Below, in pieces: positions 11,016 through 24,000 of a DNA stretch of 64,000 nucleotides. This DNA comes from Sweltsa coloradensis. Taxonomy: Eukaryota; Arthropoda; Insecta; Plecoptera; Chloroperlidae. The stretch covers positions 723,211 to 787,210 of the forward strand of contig JAMZAV010001046.1 of NCBI GenBank assembly GCA_024449915.1, written 5' to 3'. The notes below the pieces were generated by a model that had not been told where the DNA came from, searched no databases, and saw nothing but the letters and a program-made list of their open reading frames with translations. The position numbers and the translations under genes were made by a program. Within the stretch, counting starts at the first letter, position 1. Every line of letters starts with the position of its first letter.

Positions 11016-11980
11016 GCAATAGATAGCCTGAGACATTCAGTCATTTGAGTGTAGTAGCCAAATGTATGGTTAGTCACATAAGGTGCAGGCCACCAGTTCA
11101 GTTATCAATAATTCATTGCTCGCTAACTATAAATCATCTACTGGTAGCTTAGACATTGACTACATTAAAACGCACACCAAAATGCCTTGGTTGAAATCGC
11201 CTTTGAAATCCGCCCATACCAACCAACCAACCGATCAATTCGCTTCCAAAAGCAGTCTTCAAGCGGCTATAGGCCTAACCAAGGTGCCTTCATTTAATAC
11301 ACATTGACGAGCCTGATATGCGTAGTCATTCTCGCACAAGATCATGGATCAATATTCTATATCACAAGTTCATAAATGGGTCGTTCTCCAGATTAGGGAC
11401 AAATTATATCCTCAGCTAATATTATGATCCAAAATTATTATTTTGAGTTTTATTTTTACTCTTTAAAACAAATAATTAATAATTATGTATCCTATTTGAC
11501 CATATACCTAATAGAACATATGAATATATCATTTTATAATGACAAAAACTGATGGTAAAAGCCATGAATATCAGCTCCATGCCTGTCCCCACTAGCATTC
11601 CTCCAATTTCTTTTACAATTTTAATACTGATATAGGCCTTATGTGTTAATATAATAATTATTATAGGCCTATACCTAAATAAGTTTGAAATAATATATTA
11701 CTTTAAATAAGTAATTATGTTAAACAAATATATATATAATGACTTAAAACATGTGAATGTTGGTCACCCATGCAGTGACAGCAGCTCCATTGCATGCCTT
11801 TAAGTTGCAATAAAAATCCACAAGGTGTGAAAGTGAAAGTGTTTTTATTGTAAAACATCCAGATAAATTGGTGAGTATGTTTATTCATCATCAACTCCAT
11901 GGCATCATTAGATTGATGATATTAATTATTAACATTAATTGGGGTGTGTTTTCAACTAGGACATTGAGTAAAGAACTTAT
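11016..11980 (+). other. ATRIP 3' flank
   Basis: AT-rich sequence after the ATRIP stop. The first canonical AATAAA I found on the plus strand is at 11809-11814, which would give a long 3' UTR; an earlier non-canonical signal is equally possible. There is no A-tract or direct repeat just after the stop, so nothing marks a retrocopy. The ORF at 11083-11307 shows no domain. Confidence 0.4.
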
Positions 11981-13253
11981 CTTTAAAGCAACCCTTGAAA
12001 ATCCCACTCGCACGCTCGCATTTTGCGAGTGACAATTTGGCTCTTGCGAGTAACTTTTATGGACGTGCTTCAAAATATTGTTTTTGCGAGAATTTGAATC
12101 GAGCGCCCGGATCTAGTTACTGAATGGCGCCGCTAGGTGTGGGCTTCTGTACGATCATGCAGGCAACTGCAAGTCTGCTTGGTGATTCCCGTGAGTCGTA
12201 GGAGCCGCGGAGTGTGTGTTGAGCGTGACGAAGCTATTGTGATTGCGTGTGTTCGCCGCTCGTGCGTAGGCCTACGGTTTTCGTCGTGTTCGTGTAGGAA
12301 ATAGGAATAATGTCAAAGCAAACTAAGTTAACATTTTTTGTAAAAAGGCGCAAGGATGAAAGTACTGATCAGATCAGCCCGTCTACCAGTGTCGCCAGTT
12401 GTTCAACTGAATTACTAACCTCAAACGTGCTTTCGCGTAAACCTAGTTCGACCGAATCGATCGATGTAAATTTGAACAGTTTAACAGTGATTAATATTCA
12501 AACAAGAAACTCGACAATCTACACCACCTGAAACAACAGCACCGCCTATTTCAAAAAGTGAACGAAAGTCTGGTAAAAAGGGCAGGCTTTTGCCTCAGTG
12601 GTGTACATTATTTCAGTGGCTCAAACAAGACGAGACTGGTGTTGCGTTTTGTTCAGTTTGCCGCAAACAATATCCCACCAATTTGGTTGACAAGTGGGTG
12701 AGTGGTAGTTCCGGCCCGTTTAAAAAGAAACCTTTGTTTAGCATTCTAAAAGCAAAACGCATAAAGATGCAGTTACGAGTGCAGGTGTAGCAGAAAACCC
12801 GGCGAGTGCGCCTTTGACAAAATGCGTTCGCGAAATGGAGAAAAATATGTTTGAACATCTAAGATACCTTTTCCATATCGCGTATTTACGCGACACATTA
12901 TTGTAAGACGCGATCGCGAACATAAGTCATTGGGCATTTTGTTGATGCGGCGCATATGATTTGTACCATCAGTGTTCTTATCTTATCTTATCTGCAAGTG
13001 GTTTACGAGTTTTCACGGTATAAATACTGAAGTTTTTCAGTACTGAATTAAGCCCGCTATGTTATCCTAAAACGCACCAAACGCTCTTTAATAAAACCTG
13101 ACCTCAAAATTTTTTGCCTGCGGCGCTATTGTTGGGGGGCTCCGCCCCCCAAACCCCTTGCCTTCCCACCAAAAGTACCTTCCCGCTAGGAGCGAGTACT
13201 AAAAGACGAGTGCGAGTTGATTTGTTACACAATTTTCAAGGGTTGCTTTAAAG
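11981..13253 (+). mobile_element. hAT transposon, degenerate
   Basis: The element body is 11989-13245. The inverted termini CAACCCTTGAAAAT are perfect over 13-14 bp and the flanks are the identical octamer CTTTAAAG at 11981-11988 and 13246-13253. The octamer is palindromic, so the exact edge could shift. Inside is a broken transposase N-terminus (see 12310-12900). A 3' subterminal stretch (13068-13160) reappears at 50389-50480, showing a dispersed family. The catalytic region and hAT dimerisation domain are missing, so it is an internally deleted copy. Confidence 0.88.
12310..12900 (+). pseudogene. hAT transposase N-terminal relic (TTF/BED-type zinc finger)
   Basis: An ATG at 12310 opens with MSKQTKLTFFVKRRKDE, a typical opening of hAT-derived proteins. 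The frame stops at 12529, and a downstream frame reads QWLKQDETGVAFCSVCRKQYP. This gives the first Cys pair (FCSVC) of a TTF/BED-like finger. The matching His pair, HSKSKTHKDAV, lies about 100 bp on (near 12738-12775), but in a shifted frame and next to a stop. So there are at least two disabling changes. No DDE catalytic part follows. Host genes such as C17orf113 and ZNF862 carry related fingers. Confidence 0.65.
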
Positions 13254-13609
13254 GCACATGTTCATAACCCCAAAATTGAGATGTTGTTTATTGCAATATT
13301 CACACATTCATCGTCCCCGTGGTCATCAGCTTCATGTTGTTGAGTTGAGTTGATTTTGTCCACGGAGATGATTTTTTTGTCGTTTTTACATGGTTACAGA
13401 ATCAACCTGCTGATACTTGCTCATAGCTGTCTCAACTTATATTGTACCTTATTCTGTATTAGTGGCCTACTAGAATGAAATAAAAATAAATACATATTTG
13501 TTTTTTTATTATTGCACTGCAACTCTCCATGCAAAAACTCTGGCTGGAAGAAAGTTTAAACGGCCCTAGAAATCACATTTTTGATCTCTGCTTGCATGTG
13601 GAGTTACTT

Positions 13610-14231
13610 AAGGGGAATCCCTAGACCCAAATATGATTTCTAAAGAATGCAGTAAAGACGTCTGAAAAGTAAGTAGAATGTAAGAGGGGCTTAATAAAAG
13701 AGCGGATTTTTTTTGAAATTTTTTTGACGGGACATAACCTCAGAATCAACAATTGTATTCAAATTACTGGAATCAGTTGCTCAAGTTCAAAATTGAATTT
13801 TTAGCAGCGGTTTTTTGTATATTATTTTTACACTCCTTTATCTACAACCTAAATATAAGTATTATTGGTTTTATATGGTTTCAGGCGTTGCACGATTTTT
13901 TCCGTTAAACGGTGCAAAATTTGAAATTGTACCGGCAGGAGAAAAAAATTGTGCAACGCAACAAACCATATAAATCCAAAAATCCTTTTATTTAGGTTGT
14001 AGATAAAGGAGTGTAGAAAAAATGTACAAAAACCCCTGCTAAAAATTCAATTTTGAACTAGAGCAACTGATTCCAGTAATTTGAATACAATTGTTGATTC
14101 TGAGGTTATGTCCCGTCAAAAAAATTTCGAAAAAATAATCCGCTCCGTTATTAAGCCCTTCTTATATTTTACTTTTCAGACGTCTTTACTGCATTCTTAA
14201 GAAATCATATTTGGGTCTAGGGATTCCCCTT
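13610..14231. mobile_element. Foldback element, about 270-bp arms
   Basis: The left arm runs from 13610 (AAGGGGAATCCCTAGACCC) to about 13885. The right arm runs from about 13960 to 14231 and reads as its reverse complement with scattered differences. The spacer of about 75-90 bp contains GTTGCACGATTTTTTCCG and GTGCAACGCAAC, which also pair partly. No target duplication was found. There is no coding capacity; it is a MITE or foldback element. Confidence 0.8.
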
Positions 14232-14919
14232 CAGCAATATTAGGAAAACCTGTATAGGCCTATATGTGCAAAATATGTAATTTAAAAAAATCTTCAAAAT
14301 AATTTTTTTTCATCTGGAGAATGACCCAAATTATGTTTATTATTGTTTTAAATTTACTACAATTAATATTTATTCTCAAGACTTGAGTAGATAAGCCTAT
14401 GTTCAGATTTTATATTTAATTAGTAGTGATTACTTAGTCCAATAGGCTAGCCTATCACACTACGTTTATCACAGAGTTAAATCTGCATAATTAAATCATA
14501 TAGCCTACAAGCTAAAAGTTAAATTGATTCAATGATGCCGATGAACAAAGATTTTGTGTGCAATGCTTTAATTACTGGTTAGTGGTTAGTTGTTTCTAAA
14601 AGGAATTGATCAACCAAATTGTTGTAATGTCTAATTGTGTGATAAGCTAGGCTAATTAAAGATTTATACCAGCTCATGATAGCATAATTGGTTACAGGTT
14701 GTAACCTGTAACTGTTCCAAGCTTACTGTGCTAAATAACAAATATTTATTAAAAAACACCTTGTTACAATTCCAACAGCAAATTAATAAGTTCATTCCTT
14801 CTATAAAGATTGGCAAGATTGGTGACATTTCATTACAGACCAAAACTTACGCAGTGTATTTTCTTGCATTTGTGGGCAATAAAGCAAACCAGTAATCCCA
14901 TAATGTTTTAGTTTGAATG

Positions 14920-15368
14920 GGTGTAACTAGGGATGCACACGATAATCGATATTATCGATTGATAATCTAAATCAATAATTTTGATAATATTAATCGATAA
15001 TAAAAATTCATTATATCGATAATCGAAATATCAAATTATTAGTCGATAGTGGCACGAACCAAAACTCTATACAGAGATTATCTCACGTTGTGCCATGCAC
15101 TGGCTAGGCTGTGGTGTCACACTCGAGATTTATGTTTGGAAATGAGCTATCAGTCGATAACGGAAGCCAAACACATGACATCGAAGACAGCGAGGAAGCA
15201 AACGGAACATGATTACATTGTTTTGACTTACATTTGCCACACTTGCGGTTTCACTTATAGGTCGGAACAGGCTTTGTTGGTGATATCGATATTATCGATT
15301 TGATAATTACATTACCGTTATGATAATAGATAATGAAAAAATTATCGATGTGCATCCCTAGGTGTAAC
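14920..15368. mobile_element. hAT MITE (TAGGGATGCAC termini)
   Basis: The element body is 14928-15360. It begins TAGGGATGCACACGATAATC and ends GATGTGCATCCCTA, and is flanked by the perfect 8-bp repeat GGTGTAAC at 14920-14927 and 15361-15368. The TAGGGATGCAC terminus is typical of one widespread hAT group. Both subterminal regions are rich in ATCGATAAT palindromic words. The ORF at 15049-15303 is an incidental frame. Confidence 0.93.
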
Positions 15369-17904
15369 ATATTGATATAGGCCCTAATATTTTTATTTTA
15401 TTTTAGATCTGCAGGCCTATTATTTTTACAAGCATAAATTGTAATGAATAAATATTTATTGTGTAAATAAGATAACTTTGATGGGTCAAATACATTTTTT
15501 ATGTTGACTTCTTAGTAACTGGCAACCCCGGGATCTGTGGACCATCAAATATAAATCTTTCCTGTGAAATAGAATGGAAATGGGTAGTGGATGTGGCTCA
15601 TACAGGCTATTCATTATAGTTTAATTAACAAAATGAAGTATGATAGGTAGTGAAAGGGTTGACATTCACAATAGTTGACATTTTATATGGCAGTTTATCA
15701 ATTTAATGCCATGTGAATTAAATAAAATTCAAGTTGTATAATGTGTTTACTGTTTACAATAAAATATTGTTATCTGTATTATATGTTTTCTTATTAATTT
15801 GTATTTAGTTATAATATTAGGAGCCTATTGCATTTGACTTTTAAATGTAAGTTTGGCATAATTCAAATTTCAAATACTGTTTTTATATTTTTGAACATTG
15901 TAAACCTAATTATATATTTATTGACCTTGTAAATTGTAAATATTTTTTTACTGTAAGGTATAAATAAACATAAAACATAAATCAACAACAATGTATGCCA
16001 CCTGTAAATAACTATAAAATAACAACCATCAAAGTTGTTCCTATCATCTCCCATAAATATTGCAGTTTCGGTCTTTGGTTAGGAGGAAATATGACGCTGA
16101 GGATAACATACCAGTTTTTAATCTTTGATGACTGCAGACTTTGCTGCTAAGCGTTGGCCTACCTACCTACTATGTTTTGGTGTGACATTCTGTTAGTAAA
16201 GCGCTAGGATAGTTGAACTGTATTCATAAAATTGGTCAAGAGAGCAATCCCATGGTGACACTTCATACTTATGTTTGGACTTTCTAAAAAACTTTCAAAA
16301 CGCGCAGCTCGAGTTCTCATATGGATGAACTACCTTCCCTCGTCGTCTTTGCTATGTGTTGTAAATTAATGTTGTTCTTTTGTCGTGTTTGGTAACTGGG
16401 AGTTTCATATTATTTAGGGAAATTTAATGTTTGGTTCAGTTCAATGAACAGGACTGATATAGAATAGATTAAGAATAGAACATAAGGTGACACATCTTTA
16501 AAATTTAAATTTTGAATTTCAAGTTGAGAGTGAGTTCTTGGGTGTGTCTTTGCAATCGTTATAAACTAACAGCTTTTAGTTTATAGCTACACTGCTTAGT
16601 ATTCTCGACGTCTCGTACATTATAGTGTTAGGTAATGTAATAATTATAATTAATAATAAACAATAAGTTTTGATATTTTATTTTTATTTTATTTTATTAT
16701 GTTGCTATGGCACTTCATTAACTGATCACAATAAGTTTTTCTAATTCTTCTACCAATTCTAGACTAAACATAGTCAGTTCATTTCATACACATACAGTGC
16801 TTAGTTGCTCATTTGGTCAATCTAAATATTTCAAAAAATAAACTCCAATAAAAAACATTTCAAAAAGGGATGGCGTATGAGTGAAGAACAAACAGCATCT
16901 TTTGCATAGAATGGATCATGGTTAAAGCATAACTAGCACAAAATCAAATCACACATATTTTTATTGTTTATCTCTCCTAGCATAGTAGTACTTTGCTTTA
17001 TGAACATGAAAATAGTCTCTTTTGTACATTTCTACCTTAAAGAGGTAGGCCTAATGGGGCACTTTTACCCCTTCACAAATGGCTATTCATTCAGCCAGCA
17101 TGCGTCCGGTGTAGATAAAGCTGTGTATAGTTGTCGAGCAAGGATAATGGATAAATTAAATAGACAGCCCTCCAGTTGCAGATAATCAATACTTGACATA
17201 GGAACATAAATTATTATATTGACGGGATGTTTTGTCGCGTCGTAGTGTCATCCCGTCAATGTTATAATTTCTGTTAATTATATGGGCTCGCGAAAGTATA
17301 ACTTGTGAAATAATACTTGATATTGTTTAACGGCCAGAAAAAATCACAAAAGTATAGGCTACATTTTTGTACTTTCTAACAAAGTCCAAAATCCTAGAAA
17401 TCCATTAATGTTTTCACCGTTCACCAGAAATCACTTTTAGAAAAAGAGGTACTGTAGAGCCCTTCATTTCCGCTTCTTAGGCTGACAGGAATTTAAAACT
17501 TGCCGTAGGCTTTTTGCCTGCTTTTTGTCGTTAGCTTTTTGCCTAAAGTGAAATCGGGCTTTTACAACAGACATTTCATAATGTTTTTTCCCCTCTCAAC
17601 ATTGTGAAATTGACTTGTTGTAGTATGTCTAACTAAAATATTACCAAGCAAGTTTAAAAACTGCTAGATCACGCATTTGAACTATAAACCAGACTCGCAT
17701 TTTTTTGCTAATACCGACTTGGTAACTATTTTACGGTTTGGTTAGTTGGAAAACACTTGTTTAGAAATTTAAAAATATGTCTCGACCAGGGATGGATTTT
17801 GTATTTTCTGGATTGTAATATTAACTCTGTAATTAGGTTATGAAAGAGAATTTAGTTGTCTCTGCTTTAGCCGCAACAACCATATTAAACTTGAAAGATT
17901 TGCA
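15369..17904. other. Intergenic between ATRIP side and PYROXD2 3' end
   Basis: AT-rich DNA with no recognised gene. It presumably includes the PYROXD2 3' UTR at its right edge, though I saw no close canonical poly(A) signal on the minus strand within about 700 bp of the stop. A small hairpin occurs at 17208-17271. Confidence 0.4.
17208..17271. repeat. Short inverted repeat with ATTGACGGGATG arms
   Basis: The left arm contains ATTGACGGGATG and the right arm CATCCCGTCAAT. Imperfect pairing extends outward (AAATTAT / ATAATTT) and inward (GTCGCG / CGTAG), giving a hairpin of about 64 bp. It may be a tiny MITE. Confidence 0.6.
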
Positions 17905-18096
17905 TCAAGTGAGCAACAGTTGAATGGCTGCTTCTGCTGCAATCTTCCCCGGAGCACCCATCACCCCACCACCGGGGTGAGCACCAGCCCCGCACAAGAG
18001 CAGTCCAGTGACGGCGGTCATCGGAGACACTGCACCACCCGGGGACGGCCGGCAACAGAAGAGTCGGTCCACAGACATAGCCCCATGGAAGATATT
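17905..18096 (-). CDS. PYROXD2: PYROXD2 exon 10 (terminal)
   Basis: After the acceptor TTCAG it encodes [19 protein letters not shown] and [19 protein letters not shown], the C-terminal FAD-contacting signature, and ends with a TGA at 17907-17905. It lies 12 kb from exon 9 across a repeat-filled intron, yet sequence and phase fit exactly. Confidence 0.95.
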   Translation of the reverse strand, partial: NIFHGAMSVDRLFCCRPSPGGAVSPMTAVTGLLLCGAGAHPGGGVMGAPGKIAAEAAIQLLLT

Positions 18097-21000
18097 CTGA
18101 AGGAACATATCAGTACACATTTTATTATTTGCACCTTACTAATATTACTAAGTTTAACATTCATTCGGCAAATTTATCTACTCAACTAATGATCGACATT
18201 CCCAGACAGCTCTTCAAGGAGCTGTCAATCCTACCTTGTCCATGCCTATTGCCTCTTATATATTTTCCATGTTCGTCTATTCACCAGAGACAACCTAGGC
18301 CTATTCAAGACAAGCTGTCACTCTCATGAACCCAAAATAGTGCTGCTCTAAACTAAAGCATGAATACTGCAAGACGGAGATTCTACAACACACACTTGTT
18401 CTCTAAACTAAAGCATGAATACTGCAAGACGGAGATTCTACAACAAACTGACTGATCTAGTTAAAGGGATCGTTCACCTCTTATGTAAAGGTTTACACAG
18501 ACATCTATTTACCTAAGTAGACTCCATTGACAACAAATGATTGACCAAAAATAATCGTAGTAACGCTAAATTAATTGTTAAATGTGCAAAGAAATTTCGT
18601 TCATCTTCCCCACTTATCAGTCGTGGCAACAGTGCACGAGTAGCGGTCGGCAGAGTGTCGAGTGTCGAGGCGAGCTGCGTCATCTTATTGGGCTATCACT
18701 TAGCACGCGACACAAGCTTTGAAGGAGGGTGGGGGATAAGACATTGATACTCGGTTTAAATTAGGTCGAAACAAAACACATGTGCATCTCTCAACCCGGC
18801 TGAGATGGATTTGGTAATTTCTGGATTGATTTACATAACATGTACATCTGTTATTCACACAAAGCAAAATACAAATACGCCTATACAATCTTGTAATCTC
18901 GTGTATGGAGCACAGCAGTCATGTCACTTTTTACAATAGAATAAGCAGGAGAATGTGAATAACGTACCAATAGGGTGCACTTTCAGTCTTATCTTGAGTC
19001 TTGTGATGACTATTTTTGTGTACTTGGAACGATCATATTTCCTTTTTGACATTTCATTTCATTTATTGTCTCTACGCTAGGTACGGCCATTCCATTCCAT
19101 TAGCACAAGTATCGAGTGATTATTACGAAATTATGAAATTCTGTTGTTTCGACAATCGACTTGTTAGATATACGCAAGTGTCTCCCCCCCCTTCCCGGGC
19201 TACCAGTCGAACGATAAATATTTAATGCTGATGCACTATGTCAGTAGGTACTCTTTGTATGTTGTTCAATATGCTGTTGACGGTGATTTTTTATCTATGT
19301 TTGTTTGGAATGGTTCTAATATATTATGTGCCAGCCTGCATCTACTCGAAAAACGATTGTTTATCTTTTTACGGTGCATTATAATAGATATATAGTACAA
19401 GCGTAATACGCGAGACTTATTCGGGAGGTCCACGGTTCGAATGTTCGATACTTACCACTGGCAACCCTGACATTTACGTTTTTACGAAAACTGACGCTAT
19501 CCCATAGCTACTTTTTTAGCAGTATGTTTTTCAAAACAAGTGTTGATGACCAATGTTATGTATTGTTAGTGATTGTGAACGCGGGTCTTCCGCTTTGGTT
19601 TTAGTAGAACAGACTATCTCGACAGTTAGACCGGGACCTGCCTCGCGCGTTACACATCGCTAGTGGATGTGCCGTGTTGCAACACATCGCCAGCTCAAGA
19701 ACAGTGACGTCACTGTTCTTGAGCGCGGCGATGAATTTAAAGACCCCTATTGGCGTAGGTCGGGAAATATACACAAACTACTTAGTGTTTATGTTTCTAT
19801 TTGATATTAAGACTAGCTTGTTAAAGAGGTGAACGGACACTTTAAGAAGTTTAGTTGTGACTGTCTTCATTTCAAGTGAGTTTAAATAATTGCCTGCTTA
19901 ATAAACAATACTACAGTGTGCAAGAATATCTTGGTAAGTAATTAATCTTTTATTGTTTTATTTTATTAGTTAAAATTGTTTTTTATACCTACATGACAGT
20001 GTTCAAAATGCCACTTCTATGCAGATATTGATGTATTATGAACACATAATTGGATGAGCAAAGCAAAGACTAAAATTTCACTGAATCCCCCAAAAAATTA
20101 GCTCGGGTGTTTTTTTCCTTTCTTTTCCTGTTTCTTTGCGCTCTACTGGGCAAACGGCGTATGCGATCTTGATGAAAATTGGAGTGGACCTTTGAAATCT
20201 CTGAACTTAGACCTGCCACTTTTTTTGGTATAATCGAAGAAATATTTCTCATGAATATCGTACTTTTACGATTTTTAAAATTTTTAATGTGATATTTTCG
20301 TGATATTTGGTCCGATTCTGACCAAACGGGTGGGGCTACAACGTTCATATTTTACATGGACATTAAGGTAATGGTGATGTACCTTTTGAAAGAAAAAGTT
20401 GATAAAAATAGTCAGAATCCATAGAAATAATAATTTGGGGTACATAATAATTTACAAATAACTATAGAAACTTGACAACGATCACCTACAATGTGTACAA
20501 AAAGCAAGACTTCAGGCCTCCAGATATTTTACATTCTATTAATTGGTATTACCATAGCAATTAGTACTCTTATCCTAATTTAAAAAAATGATTTTGCAAT
20601 GGAACTTGAAAAAGTAAAGAGATCCCACGCAAATTAAAAACACAGAAAAGCTCGTCCATCAATGCGACTAAAAAAAGCGTTCGCGAAGCGGCGTAGTAAA
20701 TACAAATGCTATGAGCACAATGACAAAATTCATTTTTGCACTGGCGGAACCAGTGGGTTAGACACTTTTAATGTTAATTCAAATGTATATTATGTTTAAG
20801 TCCGACGGCAAGTATGGATCCTGAAGCATAGGCCTGTTATGAATTTTCCTACAATTTGAGTGCACTTTTTTTAATCTTCTTCAAGTAGCTACATTATATT
20901 ATATTTATCGTGTATAACTAAATCAACAAATTTTTGACATGGCCAATAGGTACATGGGTTTTTAAAATTTTTATTTTAAGCATTTGCGACTATCTATAAT

Positions 21001-24000
21001 ATGGATTTTAAAAAGAAAAAAATGTCGAAAAAGATGTTAATTCAAATTTAAACGTTCGTTACTTTTGCAGTGCAAACGCAGTCAGGTCAGCAACGCTAGT
21101 AAAAATGTTACTCGTCGTTCGAAATGCTGGTTACTCGCATAAGCTTTCAAGATGGCCGACCACACTTCCAGTATTTTTGACGGTAACATACTTATATAAC
21201 CTCAAATATATACGGAATAATGTGGTTGATGATTCAAGACGAGGTATTTATTAACTATTACTAGAGCCTACACCAATCAATACATGCATTACTTTCATTA
21301 CAGTAATCAACAAATACAATATAGGTTATGTTGCCATGGTGTTGTGATTGCTGATGACGGTAAGTGAAAATGCAGTGTAAACGCAACCGATTAACCCACG
21401 TTAAATCAACTCGCGTTAAATGCTGGTAATGTAAACGAGGTCTAAGTTATACCAGAGAGTGGACATACAGTGATATATTGTCCTCCATTGTTTTGCCAAA
21501 CCAATTAAGCTGCATCAATTGAATGAATTTGGCTTGAAACTGACTAAAAAACAAATGTGGCCTACACAGACTACAACTTTTTTTATGTCTGTTTCAAGCC
21601 AAATGTGTTTAAGGCAGTTGATGAATGAAAGAAATTTGGTTTGGCAAACATATGAAGGCCGCAAGTACTGTATGGCCACTCTGGTACTAGTAACTCTATA
21701 ATATATTGTATTTTGCACTAGTAGTACTATATGAATTTTCTATTCCACCAGTACAAAGCACTGCTATCTTCCTTTTTGCATTTTATTTTGAAATGCACTT
21801 CTATTCGGGCCTAGTAACCATTTTTCATTTTAAAGTGATGACAGTGAATACTGATTATAAAATAATCCAGTTAATATTTTTAGAGTTCATTTACATTTGG
21901 TGTTTTCTTTGAAGAAAGCAAAAGAAATAATAATTTCAAGTTATTAAATATAATGATCTATTAAATAGTGTACTCAAGTAGATTAATGTAGCCTACAGTA
22001 TGTACAGAAAATGTAATAGTTTATTTTTGGTGGTGCCTAGGTGATACCATTATAAGCATTAGGCATACATACTGTATTTATTTACCCAATACACCGCCGC
22101 ACCTGTAGTTTGACTAAAATTTAAATAGTATATTTTAAAGCGATATTGACAAATTCTACACTACTCCACTTGTTGCACCTATATCTAACTATTAATACTA
22201 CGTCAACTCCGGACTGGTTTTCATAAATACTGTAGGCCAATGCTTCCCAAACTTTTTAGAACCATGACCCATTTTTTTAGAATGGCAAACACCTTGCCGT
22301 ATTTATATTCAGAAGTGAGAGGCATTATTAATTAAGAAATTTATAACTAACTTGTATTATGTACATTGAATATAATTTTGCAAAGGCCTACAACTTTTTT
22401 ATATTTATCATAAAAAGGAGTGTGCAAAGGGTGTACTTGTTTTCGGGTTCCCTCGATCCTCGATGGACAGCCAGGGTCGTATTTATTTTCGCCTCAATGT
22501 TCTCATTTTCCCCTTTGACCATGGTTTACTAGTTTCAAATATACCATTATAGTCCGGATGTTAAGAGACTTGACCTTGCATTTTTTGATACAAGCAAGGC
22601 ACTTGGCACACGTGTTCTAGGGACCATACCCTACTTATTTTGAGGTGGAGCCATCGTGATATCCCGTGCAGGGACCCGTTATCGCATGTTGCCTACCCCT
22701 GCTGGTTTGAAGGGTTGATTAGCAAAACAATTCGGTGTTTGGTGATAGAAACTTGAAATTTTTACCAAATAGGGGTAACATTTGGCTTAACATACTGGCA
22801 ACGGGGAACTTCGGATTTCTCCATAGTTAAGGGATGATAGGGGTTTTAATTTTGGGGGTTGAAAATTTTGATTTCAATTTTTATTGATGACACCCTTGGT
22901 GTAATGTTGGACTTCTACGTTAAAGTACTTCCCAAAATCTTCAAACAAAATAATGGTGTTTAAAATATGACGAGCTACCCCTAATTTGGTCATAATGACC
23001 TGTTGACATAATGATCTGAGTTATGAGCTATTTGAAAAATTGTTAAACATAGTCGTGTGACCACTCTATTTAAAGCTTAGATGAAGTAGAATAATATTAA
23101 ATAAATTTCAACATGCCATGTTGACCTGTGACCTTTTTCGTCCTTTATTTGACCTTGATAACTGTTTCAGCATGAGCTGCATGACTGCATAATGTATACT
23201 TATAGCACATCCAAATGCATGTGATATATTAACAATTTTTTTTACTAAATAAACTCAACATGTAATGTTATAAGGCTGCATTGCGAACGCTTTTTACTGT
23301 CGCGTTGATGGATGAGCAGTTTTGTACCATTGAACTCTCTTTTACTATACTTTTACTTCGTCGTTTTTCAACGTATTTACATAGAATATACCATTTTAAA
23401 AGGAGTACCAAATTCCTGGTAAATCGTTATGGTAAAACTTTAAAGATTAACATTCAACAAGAGGAAAGTTACAATACACCCATTGTTGATTATAGTACTT
23501 TATTAATTACTTATGCAGTTAACCAACTTTGTTAAGTTTTGGATTATTTCACTTAAGCTCACAAAGTGCGACGCACTGGCAGAGCTGTGTACTTTCATTA
23601 ACGTTTGAGACACTTGCATGATCCTCCACATCCTTTCTTGCACCCGCACCCTGCATCGTACAAACTCTATACATGCTTCAGAAGCGATTGGAAGAATGGT
23701 CCACACTGGCACCCATCCATATGCCGTCATATTCCATCCCCACTCAGAAGGCCAAGGCAGCTGTTGTTGTAGGGAGAGAGTTTGATCCCAGACGTGTACT
23801 CCTTGATTGATTGAGCGTCGAATGTGCTGTACTAAGGCGTCTTTTGTCGGAGGAATCGTTTCTAGCTGTCTGTTTTTCTTGGTGAATAGTATTTTGCGAC
23901 ATTCATTCACGGTAAAGTACGTGTTTCATCAAAAAAGTGAAAATTTAAAATAAACACTTTTTTAGGGTATCTCAAGCGTACGTTATTGTAGCTCTTGATA

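Larger units (their letters stand above)
18190..22540. other. PYROXD2 intron 9, unannotated remainder (left)
   Basis: Apart from the tandem duplication, the palindrome at 19.7 kb, the SINE fragment and the element at 20.05 kb, this part of the intron shows no gene. Near 22245 the words GCTTCCCAAACTTTTTAGAA and CATGACCC resemble a hAT terminus, but no partner end was found. Confidence 0.4.
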
